Shown here in pieces: positions 34,536 through 46,125 of a DNA stretch of 64,000 bases (its first letter is position 1; each line of letters starts with the position of its first letter). Position numbers and translations under genes: made by a program. The notes under the pieces were generated by a model. It was not told where the DNA came from. It saw only the letters and a list, made by a program, of their open reading frames with translations, and did no database searches. The stretch is from Kappaphycus alvarezii (lineage: Eukaryota > Rhodophyta > Florideophyceae > Gigartinales > Solieriaceae), in contig NADL03000001.1 in the NCBI GenBank assembly GCA_002205965.3, forward strand, positions 744,001-808,000. The letters run 5' to 3'.

Positions 34536-34851
34536 TTTAATTATATTTCAAATTCTTTTTTCCTTCTCGGTGGAAAACCTCTCGGGGTTTCTTCGGAAAT
34601 ACATCAGCAAATGTTTCCAAGACCGTCTGTACGTCTCTAGGGTATACTGGTGCTCTTAGTTCACTAGAATGTAAAAGTCTAAGTAAGACTGCAAATAAGT
34701 CATTTTTCTCATCGAAATCACTAACTATAGTATTGAAAGATACAAAAGGACTTAGTATGGAATCATCAGCAATAACTACGAATGGATTTCCCCTATGTTC
34801 TAATTTCACCCCATTATTAAGGGAATTGATTTTTGCCCCATGCGAGGCGCA

Positions 34852-35220
34852 TCATTCTTTCCCAAGAGTTGCATCATAACGCTTCAATGGGCTTACCGCA
34901 AAGTAAAGAGGTTCAGTATAGGCGGTAATATGTACACTGAATGCATTTAACAATTCTTGAAGTATCTGGTCCGCGCCATTGGCCATTTCAGCAAGCCCTC
35001 TGGAATCTCTGGTCCTTATTTGATGTTGCTTGCAAAATGATTCACTCAAAAAGTTGTTCTCACCATCAGGGTCTATAGGGATTTTTGATGGCCCACCAGA
35101 AATTATACCCTTGATAATGAGAAGGCACTTGAGATTTCTCCCGAATGCAGGGGAGCATGTTTCAATAAAGGTTGCATTCGATCTCATGGTGGACACGATG
35201 GATCTTTTTGTTTGCTTCAA
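34852..35220 (-). pseudogene. Gypsy aspartic protease region
   Basis: Open minus-strand frame of 122 codons with IDPDGENNFLSESFCKQHQI (active-site region), then EMANGADQ and PLKRYDATLGKE, corresponding to the flap and the D-A/V-I-L-G motif. Followed at 34537-34809 by the protease-RT linker containing VLETFADVFPKKP, typical of gypsy elements. The active site reads D-P-D-G instead of the usual D-T/S-G, possibly a small insertion. Confidence 0.75.
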
Positions 35221-35309
35221 TGATAAATCTCTGGTTTCTTTGCCTAGTTCAAGGTTTATAATGGTTCTTCAATGAAAGGATGAATGGGGAACTTCAATCA
35301 GTTCTTCCG

Positions 35310-36240
35310 GTCTTTTGGGCAGTTCCTGGCCATGTGGCCTTTATGTCTGCACCTGAGATAGAGACCTTCGCGCGTATATGTTTCACGTTCTTCTTTGTCA
35401 AGCTTCTGTAAATTGGGAGTGTTTCGTTTCAGCACCGGTATCACTTCTATGTTGCCAATTTCCATCAGTACTGGACTGCCGTTTCCAGCAAAGAGCTTCC
35501 GTTTCCATTCTTTCCTCCAGAAGCCCTTGATTGGTTACCGGGTCCAGAACGCCGATAGGCCGATTCCACTCGCTCAGCGTCCCTCATGAGGTCGGAGGGG
35601 TTGATATATTCTTTGATACGTAACGCCTTCCAAATATAAGGCTTTAAACCGCGAGAGTAACGATCTATCTGCTTTTAACTCCAATATCGGGGATGTCCAG
35701 TATAATTTTGTTGAAGTCTTCGTTAAAGGTAGGAACATATTTCAATTGTTTCCAGCGGGCGAGCTTGTCCGAGCGATCTTCTCTTTGTTCAATGTTTCGA
35801 AACGCTGGATCAAAGCACCCTTCAGTGTCTGCCGGGAATTTATTCCTTTCACTTCTTCTGTTTTGGAATGGAATTCATGGCCATTGCCTGTCAAGTAGCT
35901 GAGAGCTATGTGTAGCGGTCCATTTCCATCATTTTCTCCGAAATAGTTGTCCATCTTAAACACCAGCTGCCAATTGATCCTCTTCACGTGAATCTAGTCG
36001 GCTCGTTTTTCTTTGAGCCTGCCGGACTATCCAACGGTGCATTAATTGACGAGCTGGCCAGGTTAGAGCGTTTACCAGTTTAGATTCTAAAGAGGATACC
36101 CTTTGCTCTGAAATGGAAAGCTTTGATCTGTGTGCAGAAATCTGGTCATTGTCATGCTCTAGATTCCGCTGCAGCTGATGCAACATTTGCGTAAGGGACT
36201 CTAGGGTGACTTGAGGCTGATCCATAGCGATTAGACTCAC
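35310..36240 (-). pseudogene. Gypsy gag with coiled-coil N-terminus and damaged zinc knuckle
   Basis: The N-terminal part (35956-36240) is a heptad-like region (TLESLTQMLHQLQRNLEHD, then QRVSSLESKLV). The middle (35742-35987) is typical gag capsid sequence, ALSYLTGNGHEFHSKTEEV and TLKGALIQRFE, followed in another frame by LARWKQLKYVPTF. The C-terminal zinc knuckle (35315-35360) reads YLRCRHKGHMARNC, so the first cysteine of C-x2-C-x4-H-x4-C is a tyrosine. Frame changes separate the parts. Confidence 0.75.
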
Positions 36241-36429
36241 AAAGGCAGTAACAGTGCCTGGCCTGGTAGGTGAGGAGAGTTTTCGACCTTACATGTGCAC
36301 ACGTTGTGATATTATTACGCGTTTTCTGTAACACGTGGAGTAACAGAGTGTCGCTTAGAAGGTTCTTGAGCTAGTTACCACGATGCGAAGCCTCCAGCAA
36401 GCTGGATTTCAAAATGCCAACAAGAAAGA

Positions 36430-39270
36430 AGTTTAATGCATTCGGTATTTGCTGGGGACTGTGCATGTCCTAATTTTAGGGCTAAGATCTAACCGGATGT
36501 ACCTCGTCGTCTAGGCGCATCGGGGCTCGGGACAGGATATCTTGAGCGATTGATGACCAGAGGGTGCAACTCAGTCGCTGGTAGATACGGTAGCGGATAA
36601 CCCCAGGTGTCGAGTGGCACTAGGACGCGATCCGCGGAACTAAATCCTCGATAAATGCAATAGTACCAAGGGAAGGGGCACCTAGGGAATCAAACGCCGG
36701 AGGTCGAAACGTGAAATTCGCCATGTATAGCGCAGAAGATGGGGCAGTTGTGGGAGCGGGGAGACGTTGGGCGAAGTTGCGTTCCAGAGTTGTAACCTTA
36801 CCGCGGGCCGTCACTTCAGCAGCGCCACCGGCAACCTGGGTCGCCTTGGTGCGAACTGCGGCCTTGAACGGCGAGACGACAGTGATGTCAGACGTAATGG
36901 GCCACGCCTTTGTGCCTTCCGGGGTTGGGGGGTTGTACAAGAATATCGGCGGGCCGGAGCTCAGTGCCCACGACGAGGAGCGGAACCTCGTGCCGAGTAT
37001 CCAGACCCGCGGCGCTGGTGTAACAATGTCTCTGTTACAACGCTCTGTAATAGAGATTTGTTCGCTCTTGTTATTTCAGTTCTCTATTACACAGTGGTGT
37101 AACAGAGAAACTGCATCGTCTTGAATGAATTTAGAAGTTTGATTTTCCTCCAATGTTTTTATTTGACGTGGAGCCCCACATCATCGTTTTATTTACTCAG
37201 TTATATTCTAGATAGTACAATTCTGTAGTTACACATATACTTTCTAGTAATTTCTACTGAGCCTACAAAGCATAGAATTTCTAGAGTAGAGCTATAGTAC
37301 TGTCTATATAAAGGGGGCTCATCTGGATTCTTGTGGGAATCCAGGTACATGCCATACACCTTTGCCCGCATTTTTCTGAAACCCACTACCTCGCCACTCC
37401 TGTTCCTTTTGCAGCGCCCCGGCTGCCTCCATCCCTGTTTCAGCCGGTAACGTGTGTCGCGAACGCCTAACAGAGCGATTCATAGAGGTGAGAAAGACCG
37501 GAACCAGGGCAGCGAGGTCGGCGTCGTGATCCCCGAGGGTGTGCAAGGGGTGGTCACAGTGGTGGCAGTTCAGGAGCATCGAGTAATCATACACTGCAGT
37601 CCGAGGTGACAGCGGAGCATGGTCTGCCAGTGTGTTATGTGCACCTTCGTTGCTGCCGTGGAGTGGGCGAAGAGAAACGCCGCGGCGGGGCCGCAGCGGA
37701 AGGCTAAGCCATGGATGCGACGGCGGACGTCGGAGTCGCTGTGAGCGGTCGTGTTTGGGGCAGTCGCCCAGTATTCTTCGTGCCGATGAACTCTTGCCCG
37801 CGCCTTTTGCTGCACCCGCTTGAGAAGGGTTAAAGTGTTGGTGGGTTAAGCAGCTAGAATGGTAGGGTCAAGGGTCGAAAGGTTGACAATCCCAGGGATA
37901 GACAGGGCGAAACGGCGAAGCGAAGGCACAGCCTGACGGAAGAGGAAGAAACGGTCGCCCGGAAGCGGGCAGAAGCTACTGCACAAGTAGGCCGCGTGGC
38001 GTATGCGGAAGTCCGCTGCCGTGTAGGCGCTGCATTAATGATGCTGGCGGTGACTACGCCATGGAGGAACGAGGCGATGGTTTCGAAGCCCTGACCGTCG
38101 AGGTGCATGGGGAGGCAGGTTTGGTCCCAGGCTCGGTCTGTGAGTGCGATGCCATGTAACTTTTCGTCTGATGACCGTTGTAGATAACCGAATTCTTCTG
38201 CAGCGGACTCAGATAAGCGGGGGTCGGAGAGCTTAAATGCATGCGATAGGAGGCATGCAGAGGCACAGATCCGGTGCATGTGGAACCGGGCGCGGCGTCG
38301 CGGACAGGGAGGAGGCAGTCCAGGGTGCGCCGGCACTGAGTGATTTTAGATCGTAGGAAACCTTCCGTGAACGCTCTGTTGCCAATGGGGGCCCGAGAAT
38401 CGGAAAGCCGACCCGCGAGCAATCTTCGAGAGGAAATTTCACTACGAAGGGTGCTCGATCTGGGGGCATGATGTGAGGCCAGTGGATCCGGGCCTTGCAT
38501 GGGTTGACATGGAAGCCAACCTTGGGGTCATCTCGGCCAAGGAGTCTCAGCGCCCGACGGATGGGGTCCCGACGATCGTACCGTCATCAGCGTACCATTG
38601 GCAGAGAGAAATGTTGGGGATCTCAGCAACCCGACAGATGAGGGGTTGGATCGTAAGCGACTACAAAAACATGCTGGCTGGGTCACCCTGTTGGGTGCCC
38701 TGGGCGCTTGGAATGAAGGTGTGATACCGGTTCGGGATGAGCAAAGGCGGTTGTATGCGGCCGTAGATCATATTAGCGAAGCGAGCTAGCGAGGAGGCGA
38801 GCATTTGTAGTAGGTCCAGCATAGACTGCTAATCAACACGGTTAAAGGCGTTATTGGTGTCTATGAGGACCTTGGCGACAATCGGGTTGGCGGAGAAGCA
38901 AAGTAGTGTCGTACGGGTGTCGTGTACAATAGATTACAATCTGGCTTGACACCTTCGGCAGTCTGATGCAGCGAAAGAAACGAGTAGGAATCGGCTATTG
39001 CGGCCGGGAGCAGTGCCTTTTTCACTATCCTACGGAGCACAGACCAGATGGCGATCGGGCGGACCTTTCCGGGAGTCAGCTGGATCGGAAGGAGCGGCCC
39101 CGCTGCCACGAGGGGGAGCACAGCTTCTGGTAGTTCTCCCAGTGCGAGCCGGGAAACGAGCTGTGTCAGGACACGCAGACCGGTCACGCCGGATTCAGGA
39201 CTGACGCGAGTCTTAACCATGAGGTGGAACCAGCGGGACGGCGTTCGTTCGGGTCCGGCGGTGGCGTCCC
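36430..39270 (-). pseudogene. Non-LTR retroelement reverse transcriptase plus endonuclease-like domain, degenerate
   Basis: GC-rich minus-strand relic inside the gypsy element. In order: GKVRPIAIWSVLRRIVKKAL and LPAAIADSYSFLSLHQTAEG (39000-39150); VLIDTNNAFN (about 38860); PSAQGTQQGDPA (about 38680); the catalytic LCQWYADDGTIVGTP (Y-A-D-D codons at 38583-38594); RRRIHGLAFRCGPAAAFLFA (about 37680); zinc motif LLNCHHCDHPLHTLGDHDAD (about 37560); GTELRPADILVQPP (about 36950); DITVVSPFKAAVRTKATQVA (about 36860) and GGAA-x6-K; FDSLGAP; and the conserved 3' signature at 36480. QWYADD marks an active RT palm. Frame changes are numerous. Confidence 0.8.
37029..37108. repeat. 80-bp hairpin, MITE-like, in AT-rich insertion
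   Basis: 27-bp arms (37029-37055 and 37082-37108) beginning TCTCTGTTACA and ending TGTAACAGAGA, 24 of 27 positions complementary, loop about 26 bp. It sits at one end of an AT-rich segment (about 37021-37335) that interrupts the GC-rich retroelement between its zinc motif and the AAGLD-type motif. Confidence 0.75.
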
Positions 39271-39344
39271 GCGGGACGCCGCGGACCGCGTGTTCGACAG
39301 CAAAAAAATGTGCTTATAATCTTATTGGCTTCCCCCGGACCTTG

Positions 39345-39525
39345 AAAAGTTTACAGCGAATGGTTTCTACGGTTTCCACTGCAGCATCCGACTATAGGGC
39401 TAGAAAATAACAGGATGGTCCACGTCGGTCACGTGCAGCGACGTGCGCGAGCAGATAGCCATGGCGATAGACGACAAGATGATGCATCTAAGGCGCTGAG
39501 ACACACGCCAGTGTATCACGGCTTC
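39345..39525 (-). pseudogene. Second non-LTR retroelement 3' end, in tandem
   Basis: Minus strand gives CIILSSIAMAICSRTSLHVT and DVDHPV, then the 3' signature CCCTATAGTCGGATGCTGCA and GTAGAAACCATTC, nearly identical to 10810-10970. It lies directly upstream of the larger minus-strand copy (36430-39270), so two copies are head-to-tail. Confidence 0.75.
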
Positions 39526-39584
39526 AATTTGCGGCTTGTACGCCCTTTATAAAACATGAGGTAAAGATGACTACACAAATTTTG

Positions 39585-39660
39585 GCCCTGGTGATCTAGT
39601 GGTTAAGTGTAAGAAGCTCCTGATGAATTGGTCGCAGGTTCAAATACGTCAGGAGCACTT
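39585..39660 (+). ncRNA. tRNA-like sequence with pol III box motifs
   Basis: TGATCTAGTGGTTAAGTG (box A-like, 39592-39609) and GGTTCAAATAC (box B-like, 39638-39648) lie about 36 bp apart, as in tRNA genes or tRNA-derived SINEs. The acceptor and T stems do not pair convincingly, so this is not a functional tRNA. It lies within the 5' internal part of the gypsy element. Confidence 0.35.
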
Positions 39661-40239
39661 GCAAAAAGTTCCTTGTCTGCCGTAGGGGTTGACGTCAGTC
39701 ACGTCGGGTGCGTTATAGTAGCCCTTCTTCCGATTCTTGCTTTGCGGTGGTTGTTCCGCCTAGGTCCTGCTGGCGATACGGACTTCAAATTGTAAGCCCT
39801 ACTACAAGGATATGGGGGCAGCACAGGAAAGATTTCAATCACAGCCGAAGGGTGAACACAACTCACACTCGATGTCGATTGAGAAATGAAATTATTGCTC
39901 TATTTTCCTTTTTGTTACTCAAAAGGCAAGCAAATTGAATTAAAAATGAAGATAATACTTGCGCCCCCTGACTATGAGTCGATACTGGGCCCCGTTCTGA
40001 TGGCAGACAAGGTCTTGTTCACTGAACACCTCAATATTGCATTCCTTGCACTTTTACTCTTTCTTGCTTGTACGGCGGATGTGACGGCTGGAACGGAGTT
40101 GCTCGAAGTACTGAACGCTAATGGAGCAGATGACTTGAAAATGATTACAACGGAGCATAGAGGACCCCGGGTTCTAGTTCATCCGTGGCCTTTTCGAGGG
40201 CCTAGCCATGCGGATTAGATGGTTAACCACCCTTTGGAT

Positions 40240-40695
40240 CGAAACAGAGGCGGCGTCCGACAGCACTTGAAGCCTTCTCGGAGGAGCCGTTGAACTTATC
40301 GGTGGCCTTGACTACTTCTGCGCGGTCAGACGCGACGGCTTCCTCGGGACCGAGGGTAAGGATTGGAGCTCGGTCGATGGGATAGGTCAAATGATCGAAA
40401 AGGGTGCGAGGATCCTCAAAAGTAACGGGGGAGATGCTCCTGGATCTGAAAGTGCTCCGGGTAAGACGAGATCTTGGCCAGGAAGATAAGTCGTCTTCGG
40501 TTTCTTGGGCTCCTCGGGGCTGTGTAGGGCGATCGGGATTCTCGGAGCCGACGGACCAGGCGGAGTCTTGGGATCTTCTTCCTCGCCAGTCGGTACGAAT
40601 GGCGAGATGGGCGGGGAACGAAAGTCGGCGAGGTCATCGGAGTCATATTCTGACGGAGACGGAGGGCAGCCCTCTGACTTTTTGTTGTACGACAC
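40240..40695 (-). pseudogene. Gypsy leader/gag N-terminal region, acidic proline-rich
   Basis: Open minus-strand frame from about 40695, just downstream of the primer site in element orientation. It encodes a disordered S/P/D/E-rich region (SPSEYDSDDLADF, SPEEPKKPKTTYLPGQD) followed in another frame by AEVVKATDKFNGSSEKA. Composition and position fit the start of gag; no catalytic motif is expected. It is separated from the rest of gag by the non-LTR insertions. Confidence 0.45.
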
Positions 40696-40831
40696 TTGGG
40701 GTTACCGCGTAAGAGTCAAAGTAAAAAAGCATAAGGTTAGTCTTTGTTTGCAATTGGGCAGCTGAGATAAATCTAGTATAGATTTTATCCCAGCTGGCGG
40801 AATGGAATCAAGAACAATGAGGCACAACTTA

Positions 40832-40846
40832 CTTGCGATGCTACCA
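40832..40846 (-). promoter_or_regulatory. Primer-binding site of the gypsy element
   Basis: On the minus strand, three bases after the 5' LTR, TGGTAGCATCGCAAG. TGG pairs with a tRNA 3' CCA end, and TGGTA is typical of initiator-methionine primers; the tRNA identity is inference. Confidence 0.6.
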
Positions 40847-40849
40847 AGA

Positions 40850-41367
40850 TGTGGGGGGTTAAGCGCACACGAGCAGATCTAGATAGAACTGCTTTGAGAC
40901 TCTGGTTAAGACTGGCTGGGCTAAGCCGGCCGCTCCAAACCAGGGTTTACATAGAGCTGAAGATAGCTACATAATGAAGGAAAATGCAATCTTACAGTAG
41001 CGAATTCAAAGGTTTTCCCGTAAAACAGCCCTGACGATATCGTATGTAGCGCTTTCAAAATTGTAGTCGGCACGAGTGACATACTCCGACAAGATGTAAG
41101 AAGCACATTGGCTCAGTTGGCATGGGATAGCGAGGAAACGTTTGATTGATAAAGCAATGATATAATATCCCAGCGTGCAACTTGTCCGTAACTATTCCAA
41201 GTGTACCAACGGTGTCAAGCGCTGTATTCAGAACTGTTAGGAAAGTGTAATGACAGCAAAGTGCGTAGTAGCCCTGGTCGTAATGTTTCCAGTAGTTTGA
41301 ATCTGCAGTACAGTAGATGCATTGAGTTTGTGTAAAGCTGTAAGGCCTGTGAAGTGATACGCAAACA
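40850..41367 (-). repeat. 5' LTR of Ty3/gypsy element
   Basis: 518 bp, begins TGTGGGGGGTTAAG and ends ACGCAAACA. Direct repeat of 32945-33457. Shared blocks include AGCAGATCTAG, CAGTAGCGAATTCAA, AACAGCCCTGACG and AGAAGCACATTGGCTCAGTT. Confidence 0.9.
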
Positions 41368-41372
41368 TGGTC
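41368..41372 (+). repeat. Right target-site duplication of the gypsy element (TGGTC)
   Basis: Matches CGGTC at 32940-32944 with one difference. Confidence 0.75.
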
Positions 41373-41970
41373 CTAAGAGCATTTTTGGCTTCATTGTTGT
41401 CTTCTAGCTTCTTAAATTTAAAGTAACGGGCAATATACCCCTTCTCTCCTCTCATGAAGCAAATGCGCATCTTTCCTTATGGAACTTATTACCATTTTTT
41501 TTCATTCCTTTTATGATGGCAATCGACGAACAAGTGTCCACTTATTCACATAAGAAGCACTTTTGTTCGTCATCTTTGGATTCAGTAACTACTCCTTGAT
41601 GTAATCGTAATAATACAAACTCGTTTAACGAAGCAGCAGTTTTGAAACCGCCTCACGTTAGTTGTACATTATATCTATAGTTGTTTCCGTTAATATTCGC
41701 AGTAGTGTATATTTCTTCTCTATATCTGAAGTAGTTTAGCCCACGCTCTCAATCTAAAAAACCAAATTTTATATCCTGTTAGAGTAAGCAAAGATATTTT
41801 ACTCCCTTTTGCAGATATACCACCGGTAGTGGCGATAATTTCGCATCAATTTATGCCTCAGGAAAAGCTTCAAAAACTTCTCCCAATATTTTCCAAGTCT
41901 TCGCCGTAGTTTATAATTTGCGGCACATTTCTTTGCACGAATCATCAATGGACGTGAGAATATACGCAAG
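41373..41970 (-). pseudogene. Ty1/copia gag relic, upstream half of the split element
   Basis: Minus strand: LGEVFEAFPEA (about 41880), FKTAASLNEFVLLRLHQGV (about 41610) and a zinc-knuckle remnant CFMRGEKGYIARYFKFKKLE followed by NEAKNALRT (41390-41460), ending at the gypsy insertion. The knuckle spacing C-x2-C-x4-H-x4-C is recognisable but three ligands are substituted. In copia elements the knuckle is followed by protease; here protease resumes on the other side of the gypsy element at 32.9 kb, in the same orientation. Confidence 0.7.
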
Positions 41971-44900
41971 AGGGGGATCCTGTTTCTGAGTCTCCATCAT
42001 ATTCCGCTCTATATTTTCATCCGTCACCTTTGCGACCCTGCCTCCATTCTCCTTTATTTCATTGTGTTCAGAGTTCTTGCTTGTAAATTATCGAATTGAA
42101 GCTCGACGACGATCGTATAAAGAACTTTGCCCTTGAGCACGACCTAACATATTATTCGACGGTGCGAAATGGTTATACGCAGTCAGGGCTGGAATGAAAC
42201 TTGGTGATTACTTTTTTATCATCCATCTTTGCCATGAAGTGAATATAAAATGGAAATTTTAGTGATAAGTTTCTGCATCAATTGAGATTATCTGATTTTT
42301 GGTGAGTGAATTGCTTAAAGGTATAGTCATGGAAAAAAAACCTGTGGCGATTCTTTTTTTGTTTTTTTCTTTTCTAAACAGCATGTATCGAAACGGCGTG
42401 ATAAATAGAAATTGAGGAATAACAAATATGAAACGCGTCACATGTAGTATAATACCGTGGAATGTACAGCAACCCATCCTGATACTTACGAATGCAAATG
42501 TACGAGAACTACCTTAGGTACTGTAGCATCTAATCTATGCATAAAGAATTGAAACTAAATTTATTACATAATGTATCATCTACTCCATTAATATCCAATC
42601 ATAAGTGTTTGAATAGTTTTGGTCGCATTTTCCGGCTATTTAAATTATTGGAAAGGCCCCCTGCGATCTAACCGCAAATTTATCTCAATATCTGAACTAG
42701 TAAATCCCCGCAGCTTCATTTTCTCTGTGATATTGATTTCAATAGTTGAAATACCAATTAAATTTAACTTATATCTACCAGCGAGCGATAGAACCTGCAA
42801 TGAGTTAAACCTGCGTTTTCGATGCAGATTATAGTGAAAATTATAGCCAAACCTCTGATAGGCTTTCAATTACTCTTTTGATAGGTATTAAAGTTGTTTA
42901 ATCTCACTTTCCTGCTACAGGAGGGAGAAACTTGAGTGCTCTGTGACCAGCAAGTGGACGATAAGAAGGGAAAGTATATTGATAATGTCTCGAAAATGTT
43001 ATTTTAGGCCCTTAGCTTCTCTGAAAGTTACCTTTGGTCTCATCACCCTCTTCTTTCGACTTAACCGTTACTTTGAATGAGTAAGCACCAAGAGTCTATG
43101 TGGGAAACAAATATTTCTGCTTCACTGCCAATTACATGTCCCAAACCGTTTGAAGTGCGATCCAAACCTTTTTTGGGTCAGGAATTTGATGTTCTCTTGT
43201 GTTCTGCTGGCATATAATACCCTCATTATAAAATTAGAACTCAAAAATTTCCGTTCTATTTCCTTTTGCAAAGCACTTGTTCAAGCCCATGCAACGGAAA
43301 CAAGATATTAAAATATGGTGATCACTAGGCTGTCCATTTTCTGAAAATGGGTAGTTGTAAGCGAATTACCTCTCTGCACGACAGCTTCAAAAACCGTTCG
43401 AAACCGACCACAGAAACCAGAAACAATATTTTGATACTAATCAATTTCATAAGGCAAAAGAACGGCCACGTCAAATAATCAGCCGTTTTATTAGTTAATC
43501 GAAAAATGAAATTCGCAAAAATTTACGAGGTCCCCACTATATTGGGCCCTCCCAGTACGAAAGGGACTACTTTAATTTTTTCGAGGTCTTCTGGGGAACT
43601 TTTTCTTCGAGGATCAACTATAATTTGATTGAGATGGGCGCAGAATGCGCAATGCTCAACAGTAAACTGAAATAATCAGGGTCCTTATCCGTTTCCTGAA
43701 CAATGAAAATTATGCCCGACTTCTGCTTTGTAGAAAATTGCTTCGGCTTGAAGTAGCGCTTTCAAAAATTTCACCCTTTCCATTCAGCTACCAGATTTTG
43801 TTAGCTGGGGAATCAGGTAATGATAAAGGTACCGTGATGAGTCGACTTTACTGTACCACATCATCCTATCAATGGTAAACGCCTCTACCTCCTCTTTATC
43901 CCAACTTTCATGTACCCCTTGGTCCTGCTTTTGGGTAGTTCTTGCCGTCATTGTCTACTTTCCCCTATTCGTTCCTTTATGTACTATCGTACCGAAAAAG
44001 TGGTCCCAAGCCTCCTTTTGGTGTTCCATTTCGGCCATCTCTTCGCCATAGTCTTCATACCCCATTTCTCTCTTCTCTTTTTTATGTACATCCCCTTTCC
44101 TCAACCCGTCTTCATTCACTTCTTAATTCCTCGGCATACCTTTCTCGATCTCCTCCTATCACTTTTTATCCTCTTTTTTACCTTTTTGTCCTTCAATTCG
44201 TCCTTTCCTGCTCTAACTCAAGTTCAGCCTATTAATAATTATCACTGCAGCTCTCAGGAAATGACGGTGTAGGCGGCATAGTCCTGATCGCTGAGGCTTA
44301 CAACCTAATTTACCACACAGTGCTCAAAAGAAGTCGAGAAGAAGGCTCTGAGGTTTCCAAGGTCTTAAGAAATACCGCTGGGGAGGGCCTCCGTAATGAT
44401 TTTTCCTCGGAATTCTCGACATCGGGGAAAAACACTGGTTGTGTATCAGGGCTGAAATTTCGAATACGATTTTAAATAATACGGAAGAGACGTTACAGAA
44501 AAACAGTCTGCTGACTTTCTCATACAGAAAATATCTAGGATTATCGAAAACTTCCATGCTAATAGGACGCTAGAATGAAAAGTCAGAGATTTATTCCTAA
44601 ACTTTCTAGAGATATTATTGTTATGATTAGTTTATTGCTAGAAAAGCTAATTATATAGCTTAATGAGTTACTGAGATTCAAAAAATTTTACAATAAAATA
44701 AGTTTTTCTGACATTCACTGCTATGTTTCCGTCCTTCTTTTCTTACATGCTACTGATTTAAGCTTTAAACAAGATTTAAGTCGTAACTCAAAATTGTCAA
44801 TTTCCCACACATAGAGGGCTAGGAGGGTTTTATAGGAGAAAGTTGGCATTTTCTCGTGTAGGAAGAGCAAAAGATAGTTTGTTTGGGTAAAACGTACAGA

Positions 44901-45889
44901 GATATCAGGCAACCTGTTCGCACATAATTGATCTGTTGAAAAAATTTTATTGCTTTGATCGACGACAGATGTGAGGAAGCACTACATGCCAGCATCTTGA
45001 AAGCAGACACATAATTTGAAAAACACTCATTCTTAGAACTGATGGCAGAGTTTTGTTTGAGTTCGATAATTTTCACATCGGACAGTTTAGAACGTCTGCT
45101 ACTCTTCTTGAGTGCCTTAATCTAAGACTAAAGCGAATTGTTAAAAAGGTGAATACCACATATGAAGATATGAGCATAGAAAGACAGGTAAATAAAAGCT
45201 GCAAACTTAAATTTGTGAACAATATAATATTTTATAATGTTTAACAACTCTGTGTAGATTGGCTTGAAGTGGGTCAGTTTATAGTAACTGGAACAAGTCG
45301 AAGCTTTGACTTAAGTAATACGTCTCATTTTAGATTGGAATTTGGTTAGAACGTAAGTTCACGAGGGATGAAAGTATTCTTGCGCAATAATATGAAAATA
45401 TCCAGCGTGGATGGGTTTCTTCGAAGGTTTCTGCGAACAAAAATGCTTTATTGCCAACGACTTTTCGGATAGTTTCCTCATTTTTTTGTTCTGGTAATGC
45501 TTTGCAGGAAAAAAGAATCGCTATCTTTCCTGCTTACTGGTATTATTTCTGTTCTTTATCGAGAAAACTATTAGACACATTGGATTCTGATATTTTGTAC
45601 ACTTTTGTTTTCGATCTTGAAGAATATATCCTACATAGGTTTCTTGACGTTTTGAGATCCACTTTCCTGCCACCTGTGAGGTTAACTCAAAAGAATAGGG
45701 AATGAAATTCACTTTTTAATGGTCCTACACTATTGACGTAAGTGGGCAATGAAAAAGTTCCAAAAAACTATAAATAACCACTTCAAACAAAAGTAGTGTT
45801 TCACTACACTAAATATTTTAGGCATGTCGCTCAGAGATTTTACAAAAAATCAGTGGTTATTGTAAAGAAGCAGCGGTGCGCCGACTTAT
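41971..45889. other. AT-rich, no confident gene; pyrimidine tract at 43860-44230
   Basis: Presumably includes the 5' end of the copia relic (LTR not identified). Positions 43860-44230 are C/T-rich on the plus strand and open a 120-codon hydrophobic frame (43910-44272) that is best explained by composition; purine-rich sequence follows from about 44320. Short frames at 44324-45705 have no recognisable motif. Confidence 0.5.
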
Positions 45890-46125
45890 GCTGCTAGTTG
45901 TCTTATTTCAATTGGTGCCAAAATATTTTCTCTTCAACGACCAACACATTAGCTATGAACGATTTCATGGAATGAAGAATATTTGAGAGGTAACATTTTC
46001 TCAAATGAGCCGATAATTTGTTATTTAATGTACCATACGATTTTTTCTCCAGCTATCAATACTTTGGCTTTGAATAATTTCATGGGATGGAGAACTTCTG
46101 AGAGGCCAGATATCCTAGAGTCAGT
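45890..46125 (+). repeat. Diverged tandem duplication of about 100 bp
   Basis: A segment at about 45915-45990 (containing ATTTTCTCTTCAACG and GATTTCATGGAATGAAGAAT) and one at about 46035-46110 (ATTTTTTCTCCAGC, AATTTCATGGGATGGAGAAC, TCTGAGAGG) align with roughly three quarters identity by eye. The second copy lies within the open frame 45983-46294. Confidence 0.5.

Larger units (their letters stand above)
32945..41367 (-). mobile_element. Defective Ty3/gypsy retrotransposon, nested inside copia and itself invaded
   Basis: 8.4-kb unit with direct LTRs of 513 and 518 bp, 5-bp near-perfect target duplication, a tRNA-primer-like site next to the upstream LTR and a purine-rich tract next to the downstream LTR, coding on the minus strand. 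Coding order gag, zinc knuckle, protease, RT, then the integrase C-terminus. RNase H and the integrase core are absent at the RT/integrase junction (about 33820). Non-LTR retroelement pieces of about 3.1 kb are inserted between the leader/gag part (39.9-40.7 kb) and the rest of gag (below 36.24 kb). Multiple stops: not autonomous. Confidence 0.88.

Noticed and set aside
39886..40218. A plus-strand 110-codon ORF with a hydrophobic segment inside the gypsy element
   Set aside because: Lies opposite the element's own gag-side sequence and has no recognisable domain; judged an antisense shadow.
43910..44272. A 120-codon hydrophobic plus-strand ORF
   Set aside because: Sits in a pyrimidine-rich tract that generates L/F/S codons automatically; a second overlapping frame is equally open.
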